DNA of 64,000 nucleotides from a virus: IMG/VR virus record IMGVR_UViG_3300017917_001739, positions 1 to 64,000 of that record. One strand, 5' to 3'. Positions 49,779 through 57,244 of this stretch are shown in pieces. Within the stretch, counting starts at the first letter, position 1. Each line of letters opens with the position of its first letter. Below the pieces are notes generated by a model that saw only the letters and a list, made by a program, of their open reading frames with translations, searched no databases and was not told the origin of the DNA. The position numbers and the translations under genes were made by a program.

Positions 49779-50241
49779 TATAACACCAAAAGAAGCATTA
49801 CAAGAGTGGCTGGCGAGGATTAAAATTCCTCGTCAAGCACTCGATGGTCATTCTATTTGTCCTTTCAGTAAAGGTATTAGTGTGCCAACTCCAGAATATT
49901 TACATATGGACGAAAATTTTATAGCTCCATCTGTTGAGAATATTCGAAGAATTAAAGTATATACAGTTACAAATTTAAACATTACACCTGAATCTATGGA
50001 TTCTTGGTGTTCTTTCTATGCGAACAAATTTCCAGATTTAATATTTTTAGCTGACCATAAAGATCGTAAAACATTTATAAATGGCGTACAAACAAATAAT
50101 GGTTATTATAATTTTATGTTATGCCAACCTAAAAAAGAATTAAATGAAGCAAGAGATTCACTAATTAAAACAAATTATTATAGTTTTTGGGATGAGAATT
50201 ATCTCAAAGATGTATGGGGTAAAGATTATCAACCTAAATAA
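49762..50241 (+). CDS. Unknown protein with CPFSKG motif (159 aa, TTG start)
   Basis: The frame starts at TTG 49762, with AAGGA 8 nt before it and overlapping SpeD by 17 nt. No better start exists without losing the first conserved part. The motif GHSICPFSKG at about residues 29-38 could be a metal or catalytic Cys site. The rest is alpha/beta. I recognise no family. It always stands between SpeD and the amidinotransferase here, so it may be part of the pathway. Confidence 0.55.
   Translation: MYDKHNITPKEALQEWLARIKIPRQALDGHSICPFSKGISVPTPEYLHMDENFIAPSVENIRRIKVYTVTNLNITPESMDSWCSFYANKFPDLIFLADHKDRKTFINGVQTNNGYYNFMLCQPKKELNEARDSLIKTNYYSFWDENYLKDVWGKDYQPK
50234..50240 (+). promoter_or_regulatory. 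Putative late-promoter motif CTAAATA at the amidinotransferase start
   Basis: AACCTAAATA overlaps the upstream stop codon with 7 nt to the ATG at 50248. The overlap with coding sequence makes chance more likely, but spacing matches 9029 and 44814. Confidence 0.35.
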
Positions 50242-50247
50242 ATTATT

Positions 50248-51336
50248 ATGAGTGTTTGGACAGATTATGATCCTTTAGAGGAAATTATAGTAGGAAATAT
50301 TCCTACACCTGATTATTATAAATCGTTTGTAAGTGCAGAAGTAATGCGTGTGTTAGAACCCATTATTCTTGAAACTAAAGAAGATTTAGATAATATGCAA
50401 AAAGTATTTGAATCTTTAAATGTAAAGGTTTATCGTCCAGAAATACTTCCGTTTGAAAGTAATTTAAAACTTCCTAAATTTAAAATTAAAAATCCTATCG
50501 CACCAATTGTTCCAAGAGATTCCTATATTGTTTATGGAAATACAATCTATTCAGCATATACTTCAATGGCTGATCGATGGTTAGAGTCATTAGCATTTTA
50601 TAATATATTTTTAGAAAAGTACACAAAAAATTCTTATAACTGGATAAGTACACCAGTTCCACTACTTAAAGATTTTCCACCTGACACTCAATGGTTTACA
50701 CATGGTGGCGACAGATATGGAAGAGATTTGGTGAATAGAATATTATGGCATACTGCAACAATGTATAAAGTTGGCGATTCAATAATTGTAAATTCAGCTG
50801 GTCCTGGAACAGCATTAGGATTAGATTGGATGAAAAGAAATATTCCTTCTACAAAATTTATTGATAATGTAAATAAGCCACATCGTGGTTGGGGACATAT
50901 CGATCAGTTCTTTTTTATGACTAATGACACTACTTGTTTTTGTACAGATATAAATTATGTACCAGAAGCTATATTGAAAAATAAAAATATAAATGTACAT
51001 TCTTTTGGTCATTTAATTACAAATATAGATATGATACAATACGATCATCGAATGACAGCTTCAGAAGGAAAATATAGTATTGAATGGATTAAAGAATGGA
51101 TATCTGAGTGGCGTGGATTCGCACAAGAAGTTGCTTTTGATAGTAATGTCGTAGTGGTAGATGAATCGAACATAGTTGTAAGCAATCATCAACCAAAATT
51201 AGAAGAATTTTTTAAATCGCATGGAATTAAATTACATGTGGCAAATCAAAGACAAGGTGGTTTTTGGGATGGTGGTGTTCATTGTTTAACACTTGATATA
51301 AAAAGAAAAGGGGAACGAAGAAATGTCTTGGATTAA
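50248..51336 (+). CDS. Amidinotransferase (AGAT-like, pentein fold)
   Basis: Arginine amidinotransferases move the amidino group of arginine to an amine such as glycine, or are the related arginine deiminases. The 362-residue protein has PRDSYIVYGNTIY, WFTHGGDRYGRD, RGWGHIDQFFF (catalytic His with the HxD pattern) and C346 in GGVHCLTLDI as nucleophile. The start VWTDYDPLEEIIVGN is typical of the family. In this operon it may act on a product of the neighbouring SpeD/KAS/oxygenase enzymes. Confidence 0.82.
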   Translation: MSVWTDYDPLEEIIVGNIPTPDYYKSFVSAEVMRVLEPIILETKEDLDNMQKVFESLNVKVYRPEILPFESNLKLPKFKIKNPIAPIVPRDSYIVYGNTIYSAYTSMADRWLESLAFYNIFLEKYTKNSYNWISTPVPLLKDFPPDTQWFTHGGDRYGRDLVNRILWHTATMYKVGDSIIVNSAGPGTALGLDWMKRNIPSTKFIDNVNKPHRGWGHIDQFFFMTNDTTCFCTDINYVPEAILKNKNINVHSFGHLITNIDMIQYDHRMTASEGKYSIEWIKEWISEWRGFAQEVAFDSNVVVVDESNIVVSNHQPKLEEFFKSHGIKLHVANQRQGGFWDGGVHCLTLDIKRKGERRNVLD

Positions 51337-52366
51337 TATAAAAAATTATAATCATTATTCTGATTTAGAAAAAATAGTTCCATACTTACAACAAGATATA
51401 TTAGCTTGGGTACAAAAACATAATATAGAAACAGATGCATTAAGTGCTTATGGTACTGGAGATAAAGCAAAAACTAAAATTAGCCGTTTAACGACTGTAC
51501 CAAAACAATATGTTGGCGAATTGACTGAAGTTCCTTCAAATAATTTAGAATTTAAACATGCAGATGATTGGAAAACTATTCCATGTTATTATAATAGAGT
51601 TTGGGATAAAATAGTTTTTCCTAAGTCTTGGGAAGCATTGAGTAAATTAAATGGAGTGTATCAAATACTTATAAATTTTATCAAACCACATGGTAAAATA
51701 ACTCCACATAAAGATACAAGTAATTGGGATCGTATTGAAGAACAATTAAAAAGAAAAGTAGATGGTTATAGTGCGGTTGTTACATTATTTTCTGGAATGA
51801 AAAACAAAAATGAAAAAACAGTAGGAATGGATGTCGAAGGAATTCAAAAATATCCACTAGCAGGAGAAATAGTTTGTTTTGATGGTAAAGAAGCTGGCCA
51901 TAGTATGTGGAATGACACGAATGAGTGGAGAATTACAGCAGTTATAGATATTGATAAAAAACATTTTATTAATGAGAGATTAAAAGAAATTATTATTAAT
52001 GGTAATAAAGAAACAATTATATTACCTAAAAAACCACATCCGATAATTAAATTAGAAAACGATCATTATGTAACTTTAAAAGAACCAACTATAAGAGAGA
52101 TAAATATAGTTGTAGATTCAGAAAATGAAAGCATTATCTATAAACATATTCTTTCGAATGTTAAATATTTAACAGATAATGGTGGAATAAAACATTATGT
52201 TGATTCAGTACCAGACGATGAATTGCTTTTTTATTGGAACAATTTAGGATCTAAAACGATTAATTTATTAAAACAGTATTTTATAGAATATAAAGAATAT
52301 CATAATATAATGAATTATATAGAATTACATGCAGAAGAAATGATAGAGGATTCAAAGGGAGAATAG
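51323..52366 (+). CDS. Family B Asp/Asn-hydroxylase-like protein, member B1
   Basis: First of four tandem paralogues, overlapping the amidinotransferase gene by 14 nt. The 347-residue protein has H129-x-D131 (ITPHKDTSNWDRIEE), GEIVCFDGKEAGHSMWN with H193, and R203 (EWRITAVID). The FDG...H...N...WR-x-x-x-x-D block is close to aspartyl/asparaginyl beta-hydroxylases. It alone carries a C-terminal extension of about 130 residues without known motif. Confidence 0.68.
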   Translation: MSWINIKNYNHYSDLEKIVPYLQQDILAWVQKHNIETDALSAYGTGDKAKTKISRLTTVPKQYVGELTEVPSNNLEFKHADDWKTIPCYYNRVWDKIVFPKSWEALSKLNGVYQILINFIKPHGKITPHKDTSNWDRIEEQLKRKVDGYSAVVTLFSGMKNKNEKTVGMDVEGIQKYPLAGEIVCFDGKEAGHSMWNDTNEWRITAVIDIDKKHFINERLKEIIINGNKETIILPKKPHPIIKLENDHYVTLKEPTIREINIVVDSENESIIYKHILSNVKYLTDNGGIKHYVDSVPDDELLFYWNNLGSKTINLLKQYFIEYKEYHNIMNYIELHAEEMIEDSKGE

Positions 52367-52370
52367 AATT

Positions 52371-53090
52371 ATGTGGATTGATACTAAATTATATAAAAAT
52401 TATGACGATTTAATGTTTTTAGGCAAAGTAATACAATCAGACTTTGAAAAATGGAAACTTAAATATGGTACAAATGAAGCATATGCAAAACGTATTCAAG
52501 TTCAAAAATTTGAACATCATGACGTCTATCCAGATTATGCTCATGTAAAAGGTGGTGACGATCTATACCATAGACCAGAATCTATTGAAGATCGACATAA
52601 TCCAAACGAATATTGGTTTTGCGATGCAGTATTTACTGATTGTGGAAATAAGAAAATGAAAAATTTTGAAGACTGGAAAGAGTCAGCAGAATTGGCTTTA
52701 AAACTTCCAGGAATAGTACAATTTATTGTTAATTTTGTAAAACCAAAATCAGAATTGCCATCTCATGATGATACAGGTGGATGGAAAAGAATTGAAAAAG
52801 ATATAGGAAGACCACTAAATGGATTCAGTAATGTATTAGGATTAGCAACTAATGCTACTAATATGGGATTTGTTTTTAAAAATAGATACACTGGAGTACC
52901 AGAAAAAAAAGGTTGGAATAGTGGTGAGTGGGTTTCTTTCGAAGGAAAAACACATTATCATGATGTATATAATCATAGCAACGACTGGCGTGTTACAGCA
53001 ATTATAGATTTAGAATATACGCAATATAATTTAAAAAATTCAGACCTCTATTATTTACAAAATAGATGGGCTACTTATACAGGAGAATAA
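52371..53090 (+). CDS. Family B Asp/Asn-hydroxylase-like protein, member B2
   Basis: The 239-residue protein starts MWIDTKLYKNYDDL, like B3 and B4. Predicted ligands H132 and D134 (LPSHDDTGGWKRIE), H197 (HYHDVYNHSNDWR) and R207. GGGAG precedes the ATG. An insertion around residues 45-75 distinguishes it from B3. Confidence 0.68.
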   Translation: MWIDTKLYKNYDDLMFLGKVIQSDFEKWKLKYGTNEAYAKRIQVQKFEHHDVYPDYAHVKGGDDLYHRPESIEDRHNPNEYWFCDAVFTDCGNKKMKNFEDWKESAELALKLPGIVQFIVNFVKPKSELPSHDDTGGWKRIEKDIGRPLNGFSNVLGLATNATNMGFVFKNRYTGVPEKKGWNSGEWVSFEGKTHYHDVYNHSNDWRVTAIIDLEYTQYNLKNSDLYYLQNRWATYTGE

Positions 53091-53091
53091 T

Positions 53092-53667
53092 ATGTGGATA
53101 GATCCAAAAAAATTCAAACATTATGAAATGTTAAAATCGTTATCAGTTGCTTTACAAGCAGACTATTCTACATTTTCAAGGAATCATAATATTAAAGAAA
53201 AAGGAATTAATGTTTTTCGTTACGAATATCCAAATGCAGAACATGAACATGCAGATTCTTGGTGGGCTATTCCACTTATACAAGGAACAAAAGCTGTACC
53301 TAATGACTGGCATCGTTCTACTGCAGTTTTAAAAGAAATTCCTGGAGTATTCCAATCAATAGTAAATTTCATTACACCATTTGGTGGATTACCATTACAT
53401 AAAGATTTTGGTAGTTGGCAAAGAATTGAAGAATCAGTTGGTCATGCTGTAAAAGGCTGGACTATTGCAATCGGTATTGATATGCCAAGCAATGATCCGA
53501 AAATACTTGGAATAGAATTTGAAAACGATTCAGCTCCAAGAGCATATGCAAATAACGAAATAGTTGCTTTTGATGGAAGAAATTATATGCATAAAGTTTG
53601 GAATAAAACTGGAAATTGGAGAGTGTCTGCAATTGTAGATACAAATGAAACAGAGTGGGCTTTATAG
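53092..53667 (+). CDS. Family B Asp/Asn-hydroxylase-like protein, member B3
   Basis: The 191-residue protein is the shortest member and shows the core: MWIDPKKFKHYEML start, PGVFQSIVNFITPFGGLPLH with H103-x-D105, then EIVAFDGRNYMHKVWN with H167, and R177 (NWRVSAIVD). ACAGGAGAA precedes the ATG. Confidence 0.68.
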   Translation: MWIDPKKFKHYEMLKSLSVALQADYSTFSRNHNIKEKGINVFRYEYPNAEHEHADSWWAIPLIQGTKAVPNDWHRSTAVLKEIPGVFQSIVNFITPFGGLPLHKDFGSWQRIEESVGHAVKGWTIAIGIDMPSNDPKILGIEFENDSAPRAYANNEIVAFDGRNYMHKVWNKTGNWRVSAIVDTNETEWAL

Positions 53668-53677
53668 AGGAGGAATT

Positions 53678-54259
53678 ATGTGGTTAGGTGATCCAATACA
53701 ATATAAAGATTATGGTGCATTGCAAAAGCTCATGCAAGCCCTTTTAAACGATTATGCAGCATGGAGAAAGAATTTTAGTATAGAAACTGATACTGTGAAC
53801 GCAGACGAAAGATACGCAATGCCTGAAGCGAATAAAGGGGGTTTTAAGGCTCTTCCTGTAATAGATGGTCGAAAAGTACAAGAAAGGTGGAGTTTAGGTT
53901 GGAATCGAAGCATGAAAGCAGCATTTGAAATTGAAGGAATGATTGATATGTGTATTAATTTTATTCGTCCAGGAAAAATGCTTCCAGTCCATCATGATGG
54001 TTATGTTTGGGATTGGATACGTCAAAGTGTTGGAGATCCATCAATTAGTGGATATACAGTAAGTTTTGGAATTGATATACCAGATCCAGAAAATCAAGCA
54101 TTGATATTTGATGGAATTAAAAGAGTTTGGAAAACTGGAGAATTTAGAGCATTTAATGGACATGATATTCAACATCAATTAGTAAATAATGCAACTAATC
54201 CAGAACATTGGAGAGTAACTGCAGTAATGGAAATAGAGGGTAAATATTTTAACATATAA
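53678..54259 (+). CDS. Family B Asp/Asn-hydroxylase-like protein, member B4
   Basis: The ATG at 53678 follows a very strong ribosome site (GAGGAGG), preferred over an upstream ATG at 53645 inside B3. The 193-residue protein has H105-x-D107 (LPVHHDGYVWDWIRQS), H166 (IQHQLVNN) and R179 (HWRVTAVME). An Asn-Pro insertion lies between the last His and Arg. It ends the island, and a promoter follows within 6 nt. Confidence 0.66.
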   Translation: MWLGDPIQYKDYGALQKLMQALLNDYAAWRKNFSIETDTVNADERYAMPEANKGGFKALPVIDGRKVQERWSLGWNRSMKAAFEIEGMIDMCINFIRPGKMLPVHHDGYVWDWIRQSVGDPSISGYTVSFGIDIPDPENQALIFDGIKRVWKTGEFRAFNGHDIQHQLVNNATNPEHWRVTAVMEIEGKYFNI

Positions 54260-54264
54260 AGAAC

Positions 54265-54293
54265 TTTACTTGCAAGGTTTTTTATTATAAAAT
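54265..54293 (+). promoter_or_regulatory. Promoter with TGCAAG box, start at or near the ATG
   Basis: TTTACT (54265-54270), a 17-nt spacer starting TGCAAG, TAAAAT (54288-54293). The expected start (about 54300) coincides with the second ATG of the next gene. Confidence 0.55.
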
Positions 54294-54557
54294 ATGTCTA
54301 TGGAAGAAGATATATTACAGCAAAAAATATTTGATGAATTGTTTATGTCTGCAATGAATATATTAATTGAACATAAAGATAATGAATCAGCAAGTCAATT
54401 AGTTTCGAGCACAATGCTTGCAATCGCAATTCGTTTGTATAAATCAGCTTTAACACCAGAAGATTATGAAAAATTTTTAGATTCAGTAGTTGAAGTTGGT
54501 AGATCAGCAAAACCTTTTGGAATGACTGATATTATGCATAAAAAACATTTACATTAA
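54294..54557 (+). CDS. Hypothetical helical protein (87 aa)
   Basis: All-helical protein (ILQQKIFDELFMSAMNILIE). Two ATGs are possible, 54294 and 54300; the second coincides with the predicted transcription start and would give a leaderless mRNA with 85 residues. No ribosome site is visible for either. Confidence 0.6.
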   Translation: MSMEEDILQQKIFDELFMSAMNILIEHKDNESASQLVSSTMLAIAIRLYKSALTPEDYEKFLDSVVEVGRSAKPFGMTDIMHKKHLH

Positions 54558-54566
54558 AACATATTT

Positions 54567-54595
54567 TTGACTAAATAATACGTTCTTTATATGAT
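54567..54595 (+). promoter_or_regulatory. Consensus-like sigma70 promoter
   Basis: TTGACT (54567-54572), 17-nt spacer, TATGAT (54590-54595). The CTAAATA motif (54571-54577) overlaps it. The next ATG at 54618 has AAAAAGGAG upstream. Confidence 0.65.
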
Positions 54596-54617
54596 GATAT
54601 AAAAAAAGGAGTTACTT

Positions 54618-54737
54618 ATGGCAATCGTGCAAAGTAATTTGTTATTTCCTTCGTCATCTAATTTTAATGAATTAATTATACTATATATTTCTGCTATACT
54701 ATGTTTATATTTTATATACAATATATTTAAACACTAA
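54618..54737 (+). CDS. Membrane micro-protein (39 aa)
   Basis: Polar N-terminus and a C-terminal membrane helix (LIILYISAILCLYFIYNIF). A good promoter and ribosome site precede it, making this one of the better supported micro-genes. Confidence 0.6.
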   Translation: MAIVQSNLLFPSSSNFNELIILYISAILCLYFIYNIFKH

Positions 54738-54754
54738 TGAAATAAATTTATATT

Positions 54755-55327
54755 ATGAATATATTTTTTCTAGATAAAAATCCACAAATTTGTGCGACAA
54801 TGCACTGCGATAAGCATGTAGTTAAAATGATTATAGAATATGCGCAGTTATTGTCGACTGCGCATCGCGTTCTAGACGGCAATCCTGTAAATTCAAAATC
54901 TATCAATAATCGCAAATACACTTCCTATAATCACCCAACAATGAATGATGTATTGTATAAAGCAACAATGAAAAATCATCCGAGTGCTATATGGGTTCGT
55001 GAGAGTAAAACTCATTATGAATATCTTTATACATTGTGGGTTTCTTTATGTAATGAATATACTCATCGATATGGTAAAATACACAGTACCTATTCTAAAT
55101 TGAAAGATGCTTTATCTATTACTCCAAAAAATATTCCAGTTTTATCTTTTTCAGAACCACCACCAGCAATGAAGCATTTTCCACAATGTATAGTTCCAAA
55201 TAACTCTATTCAATCTTATCATAATTATTATAGAGTTGCAAAAGCATACTTCGCTAAATGGACTAATAGATCTATTCCAGAGTGGTATCTAAATAAAAAT
55301 AAAGGATTAGAACATGCCAATATATAG
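54755..55327 (+). CDS. Conserved phage protein (190 aa)
   Basis: Begins MNIFFLDKNPQICATMHCDK and continues HVVKMIIEYAQLLSTAHR, a start I know from a conserved phage family sometimes likened to pyrimidine-dimer glycosylases. Later NHPSAIWVRES and a PPPAMKHFP segment are typical. The likeness to DenV is weak, so I leave function open. It overlaps the next gene by 14 nt. Confidence 0.65.
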   Translation: MNIFFLDKNPQICATMHCDKHVVKMIIEYAQLLSTAHRVLDGNPVNSKSINNRKYTSYNHPTMNDVLYKATMKNHPSAIWVRESKTHYEYLYTLWVSLCNEYTHRYGKIHSTYSKLKDALSITPKNIPVLSFSEPPPAMKHFPQCIVPNNSIQSYHNYYRVAKAYFAKWTNRSIPEWYLNKNKGLEHANI

Positions 55328-55574
55328 TTTTGAAAATACAAAAACTGGTGAAACGTTTGAACAAGAAATGAAGTATGAAGAATTAGAAAAATATTTAAAA
55401 AAGAATAAAAACATTATTCAAATTTTTACTAAATTTCCTGGAACCATAGCACCATGGAATGCAACTGGAAATACTGGTGCAGCAAAAGGAAGAAAGAAAG
55501 ATTTTAAAGAAGTGCTGAACAAAATACATAAGAAAACTCCAGGATCAGTATTAAATAAAACAACGGATTTATAA
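55314..55574 (+). CDS. FmdB-like small protein without zinc Cys (86 aa)
   Basis: The start MPIYSFENTKTGETFEQEM is FmdB-like, but the zinc-binding Cys are lacking. The end KDFKEVLNKIHKKTPGSVLN is typical of the phage version. Role unknown. The same family is common in T4-like marine phages. Confidence 0.6.
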   Translation: MPIYSFENTKTGETFEQEMKYEELEKYLKKNKNIIQIFTKFPGTIAPWNATGNTGAAKGRKKDFKEVLNKIHKKTPGSVLNKTTDL

Positions 55575-55575
55575 T

Positions 55576-55704
55576 ATGGATTTATATGACGCAATCATTT
55601 TTACGATTGAACTGACATCTACTATAATATTATTGACGATTGTAGTTGCTTTATTCGGAATTCATTTAATTCGAGCAATTAAAAGGAAATTAAAATGGAA
55701 ATAA
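55576..55704 (+). CDS. Membrane micro-protein overlapping the endolysin start, possible holin
   Basis: A 42-residue protein with one membrane helix (STIILLTIVVALFGIHLI) and a strongly basic tail (RAIKRKLKWK). It overlaps the endolysin ATG by 10 nt. A tiny membrane protein coupled to an endolysin gene is a typical place for a holin or pinholin, but this is by position only. Confidence 0.45.
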   Translation: MDLYDAIIFTIELTSTIILLTIVVALFGIHLIRAIKRKLKWK

Positions 55705-56315
55705 ATTTTACAGAATCTAAATTAAATTTAATCATCGGTCCTAACGAGTACATTTCAGATTGGTTTCTTTCATTAAATACGATTTTACCAAAATATGGAA
55801 TTAATAATTTAAATAGAGTGGCAGCATTCCTTGCTCAAACTGCCCATGAATCAGGCAAATATAAATTTTTACAAGAAAATCTTAATTATAGCGATAAAGG
55901 TTTATTGAAAACGTTTCCAAAATACTTTAATGAAAGTAATGTGATGGATTATGCTCGTAAACCAGAAGCGATTGCGAATAGAGTTTATGCGAATAGAATG
56001 GGTAATGGTCCAGAAGAATCTGGAGATGGCTGGTTATATTGTGGAAGAGGATTAATCCAATTAACTGGCAAGAATAATTATACTGCATTCGCTAAAAGTA
56101 TAGAGTTTCCTGTTGAAGAATTAGCTGACTATCTTATGACATTTGATGGTGCTGTTACTTCAGCATGTTGGTTTTGGCATAAGAACAATTTAAATGACTT
56201 TGCTGATACTGGCGATCTAGTAATGATGACCAAAAAAATTAATGGTGGAACTATTGGATTGGAAGATCGAGTAAAACATTATAACCATGCAATAGAGGTA
56301 TTATCACATGACTAA
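55695..56315 (+). CDS. GH19-type endolysin
   Basis: GH19 (chitinase-fold) endolysins cleave the glycan of peptidoglycan. The 206-residue protein has AAFLAQTAHESGKYKFLQEN with the general-acid Glu, YANRMGNGPEESGDGWLYCG with the second Glu, and GRGLIQLTGKNNY, the family signature. No signal peptide is visible, so it needs a holin. AAAAGGAAA precedes the ATG. Confidence 0.88.
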   Translation: MEINFTESKLNLIIGPNEYISDWFLSLNTILPKYGINNLNRVAAFLAQTAHESGKYKFLQENLNYSDKGLLKTFPKYFNESNVMDYARKPEAIANRVYANRMGNGPEESGDGWLYCGRGLIQLTGKNNYTAFAKSIEFPVEELADYLMTFDGAVTSACWFWHKNNLNDFADTGDLVMMTKKINGGTIGLEDRVKHYNHAIEVLSHD

Positions 56316-56475
56316 ATTATATTTAAACGGCGAAGATTTACAATGGGAAGAGGGTACTATTGAAGAGTCTCCGAAAGACAAAGAACTAAAAGAAAAGGGT
56401 TTAAAAGGAATTAAACTTACTTACGACACTAATGAAGAAGAAAACGAATATTCAGTATTTGGAACTAAATTGTAA
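56308..56475 (+). CDS. Small acidic protein (55 aa)
   Basis: Acidic protein with beta-strand ends (TKLYLNGEDLQWEEG, EYSVFGTKL). It overlaps the endolysin gene by 8 nt and the exonuclease gene by 1 nt (TAATG). Function unknown. Confidence 0.5.
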   Translation: MTKLYLNGEDLQWEEGTIEESPKDKELKEKGLKGIKLTYDTNEEENEYSVFGTKL

Positions 56476-57152
56476 TGACCACTACACTTACCACTAAAAA
56501 GTGGTACACTCATATATCAACATCATTTCCTAAATTAGAAAAAATAGAAGGATCTACTCGAACCTATTTAACACCAACAGGAAAGAAATATCCATCAGTT
56601 ACGAGTGTGACATCTTTAGAATCTGCAGCAGGAATCGCAGCATGGCGAGCGTCAATTGGGAATGAAAAAGCAAACGCAATATCTGGTAAAGCGATGAGAA
56701 GAGGAACTTCTATTCATAATCTTTGCGAATCGTATCTATTAAATGATGGTATTGATGAGTCTATATTTGAATCGCATGAATTTAAACTATTAATTCCTTA
56801 TTTGAATAAAATAGATAATATCTATGCATTAGAAACACCAATGTATAGTGACCATTTAACTTCTGCTGGTACTGTAGATTGTGTAGCTGAATATGATAAA
56901 TCATTATGTGTGATTGATTTTAAAACAAGTAATAAAAGCAAAACTCCAGATAAAATTAAAGGTTATTTTATGCAGACTGCTGCATATGCTGTTATGTTTG
57001 AAGAACACACTAAAATTCCTGTACCAAATATTAAAATTATAATGCTTGTACAAAATCCACTATCAGTATTAATCTTTGATGCTAAAAGAAACGATTATAT
57101 AAAAGATTATATACAGTTAAGAGAAACATATAGAAAATTAAAAAATTTATAA
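56475..57152 (+). CDS. PD-(D/E)XK exonuclease (RecB/Cas4-like)
   Basis: The 225-residue protein has the nuclease core: helical part with GTSIHNLCESYL, the active-site strands TVDCVAEYDKSLCVIDFKTS (D...D-x-K), then GYFMQTAAYAVMFEE, the QxxxY motif of RecB nucleases. It is the T4-like marine phage exonuclease type, probably for DNA degradation or recombination. Followed by TAATG coupling. Confidence 0.8.
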   Translation: MTTTLTTKKWYTHISTSFPKLEKIEGSTRTYLTPTGKKYPSVTSVTSLESAAGIAAWRASIGNEKANAISGKAMRRGTSIHNLCESYLLNDGIDESIFESHEFKLLIPYLNKIDNIYALETPMYSDHLTSAGTVDCVAEYDKSLCVIDFKTSNKSKTPDKIKGYFMQTAAYAVMFEEHTKIPVPNIKIIMLVQNPLSVLIFDAKRNDYIKDYIQLRETYRKLKNL

Positions 57153-57244
57153 TGAATATAAAACAACATAAACCTAGTATTTGGGTAGTGCTAATTATTA
57201 TTGGTTGGTTATTAGCTATCGTATCCATTGTTTGTTACTTATGA
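57152..57244 (+). CDS. Membrane micro-protein (30 aa)
   Basis: A basic start (MNIKQHKPS) and one membrane helix (IWVVLIIIGWLLAIVSIV). It overlaps the stop of the exonuclease and the ATG of the aminotransferase gene. Confidence 0.45.
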   Translation: MNIKQHKPSIWVVLIIIGWLLAIVSIVCYL

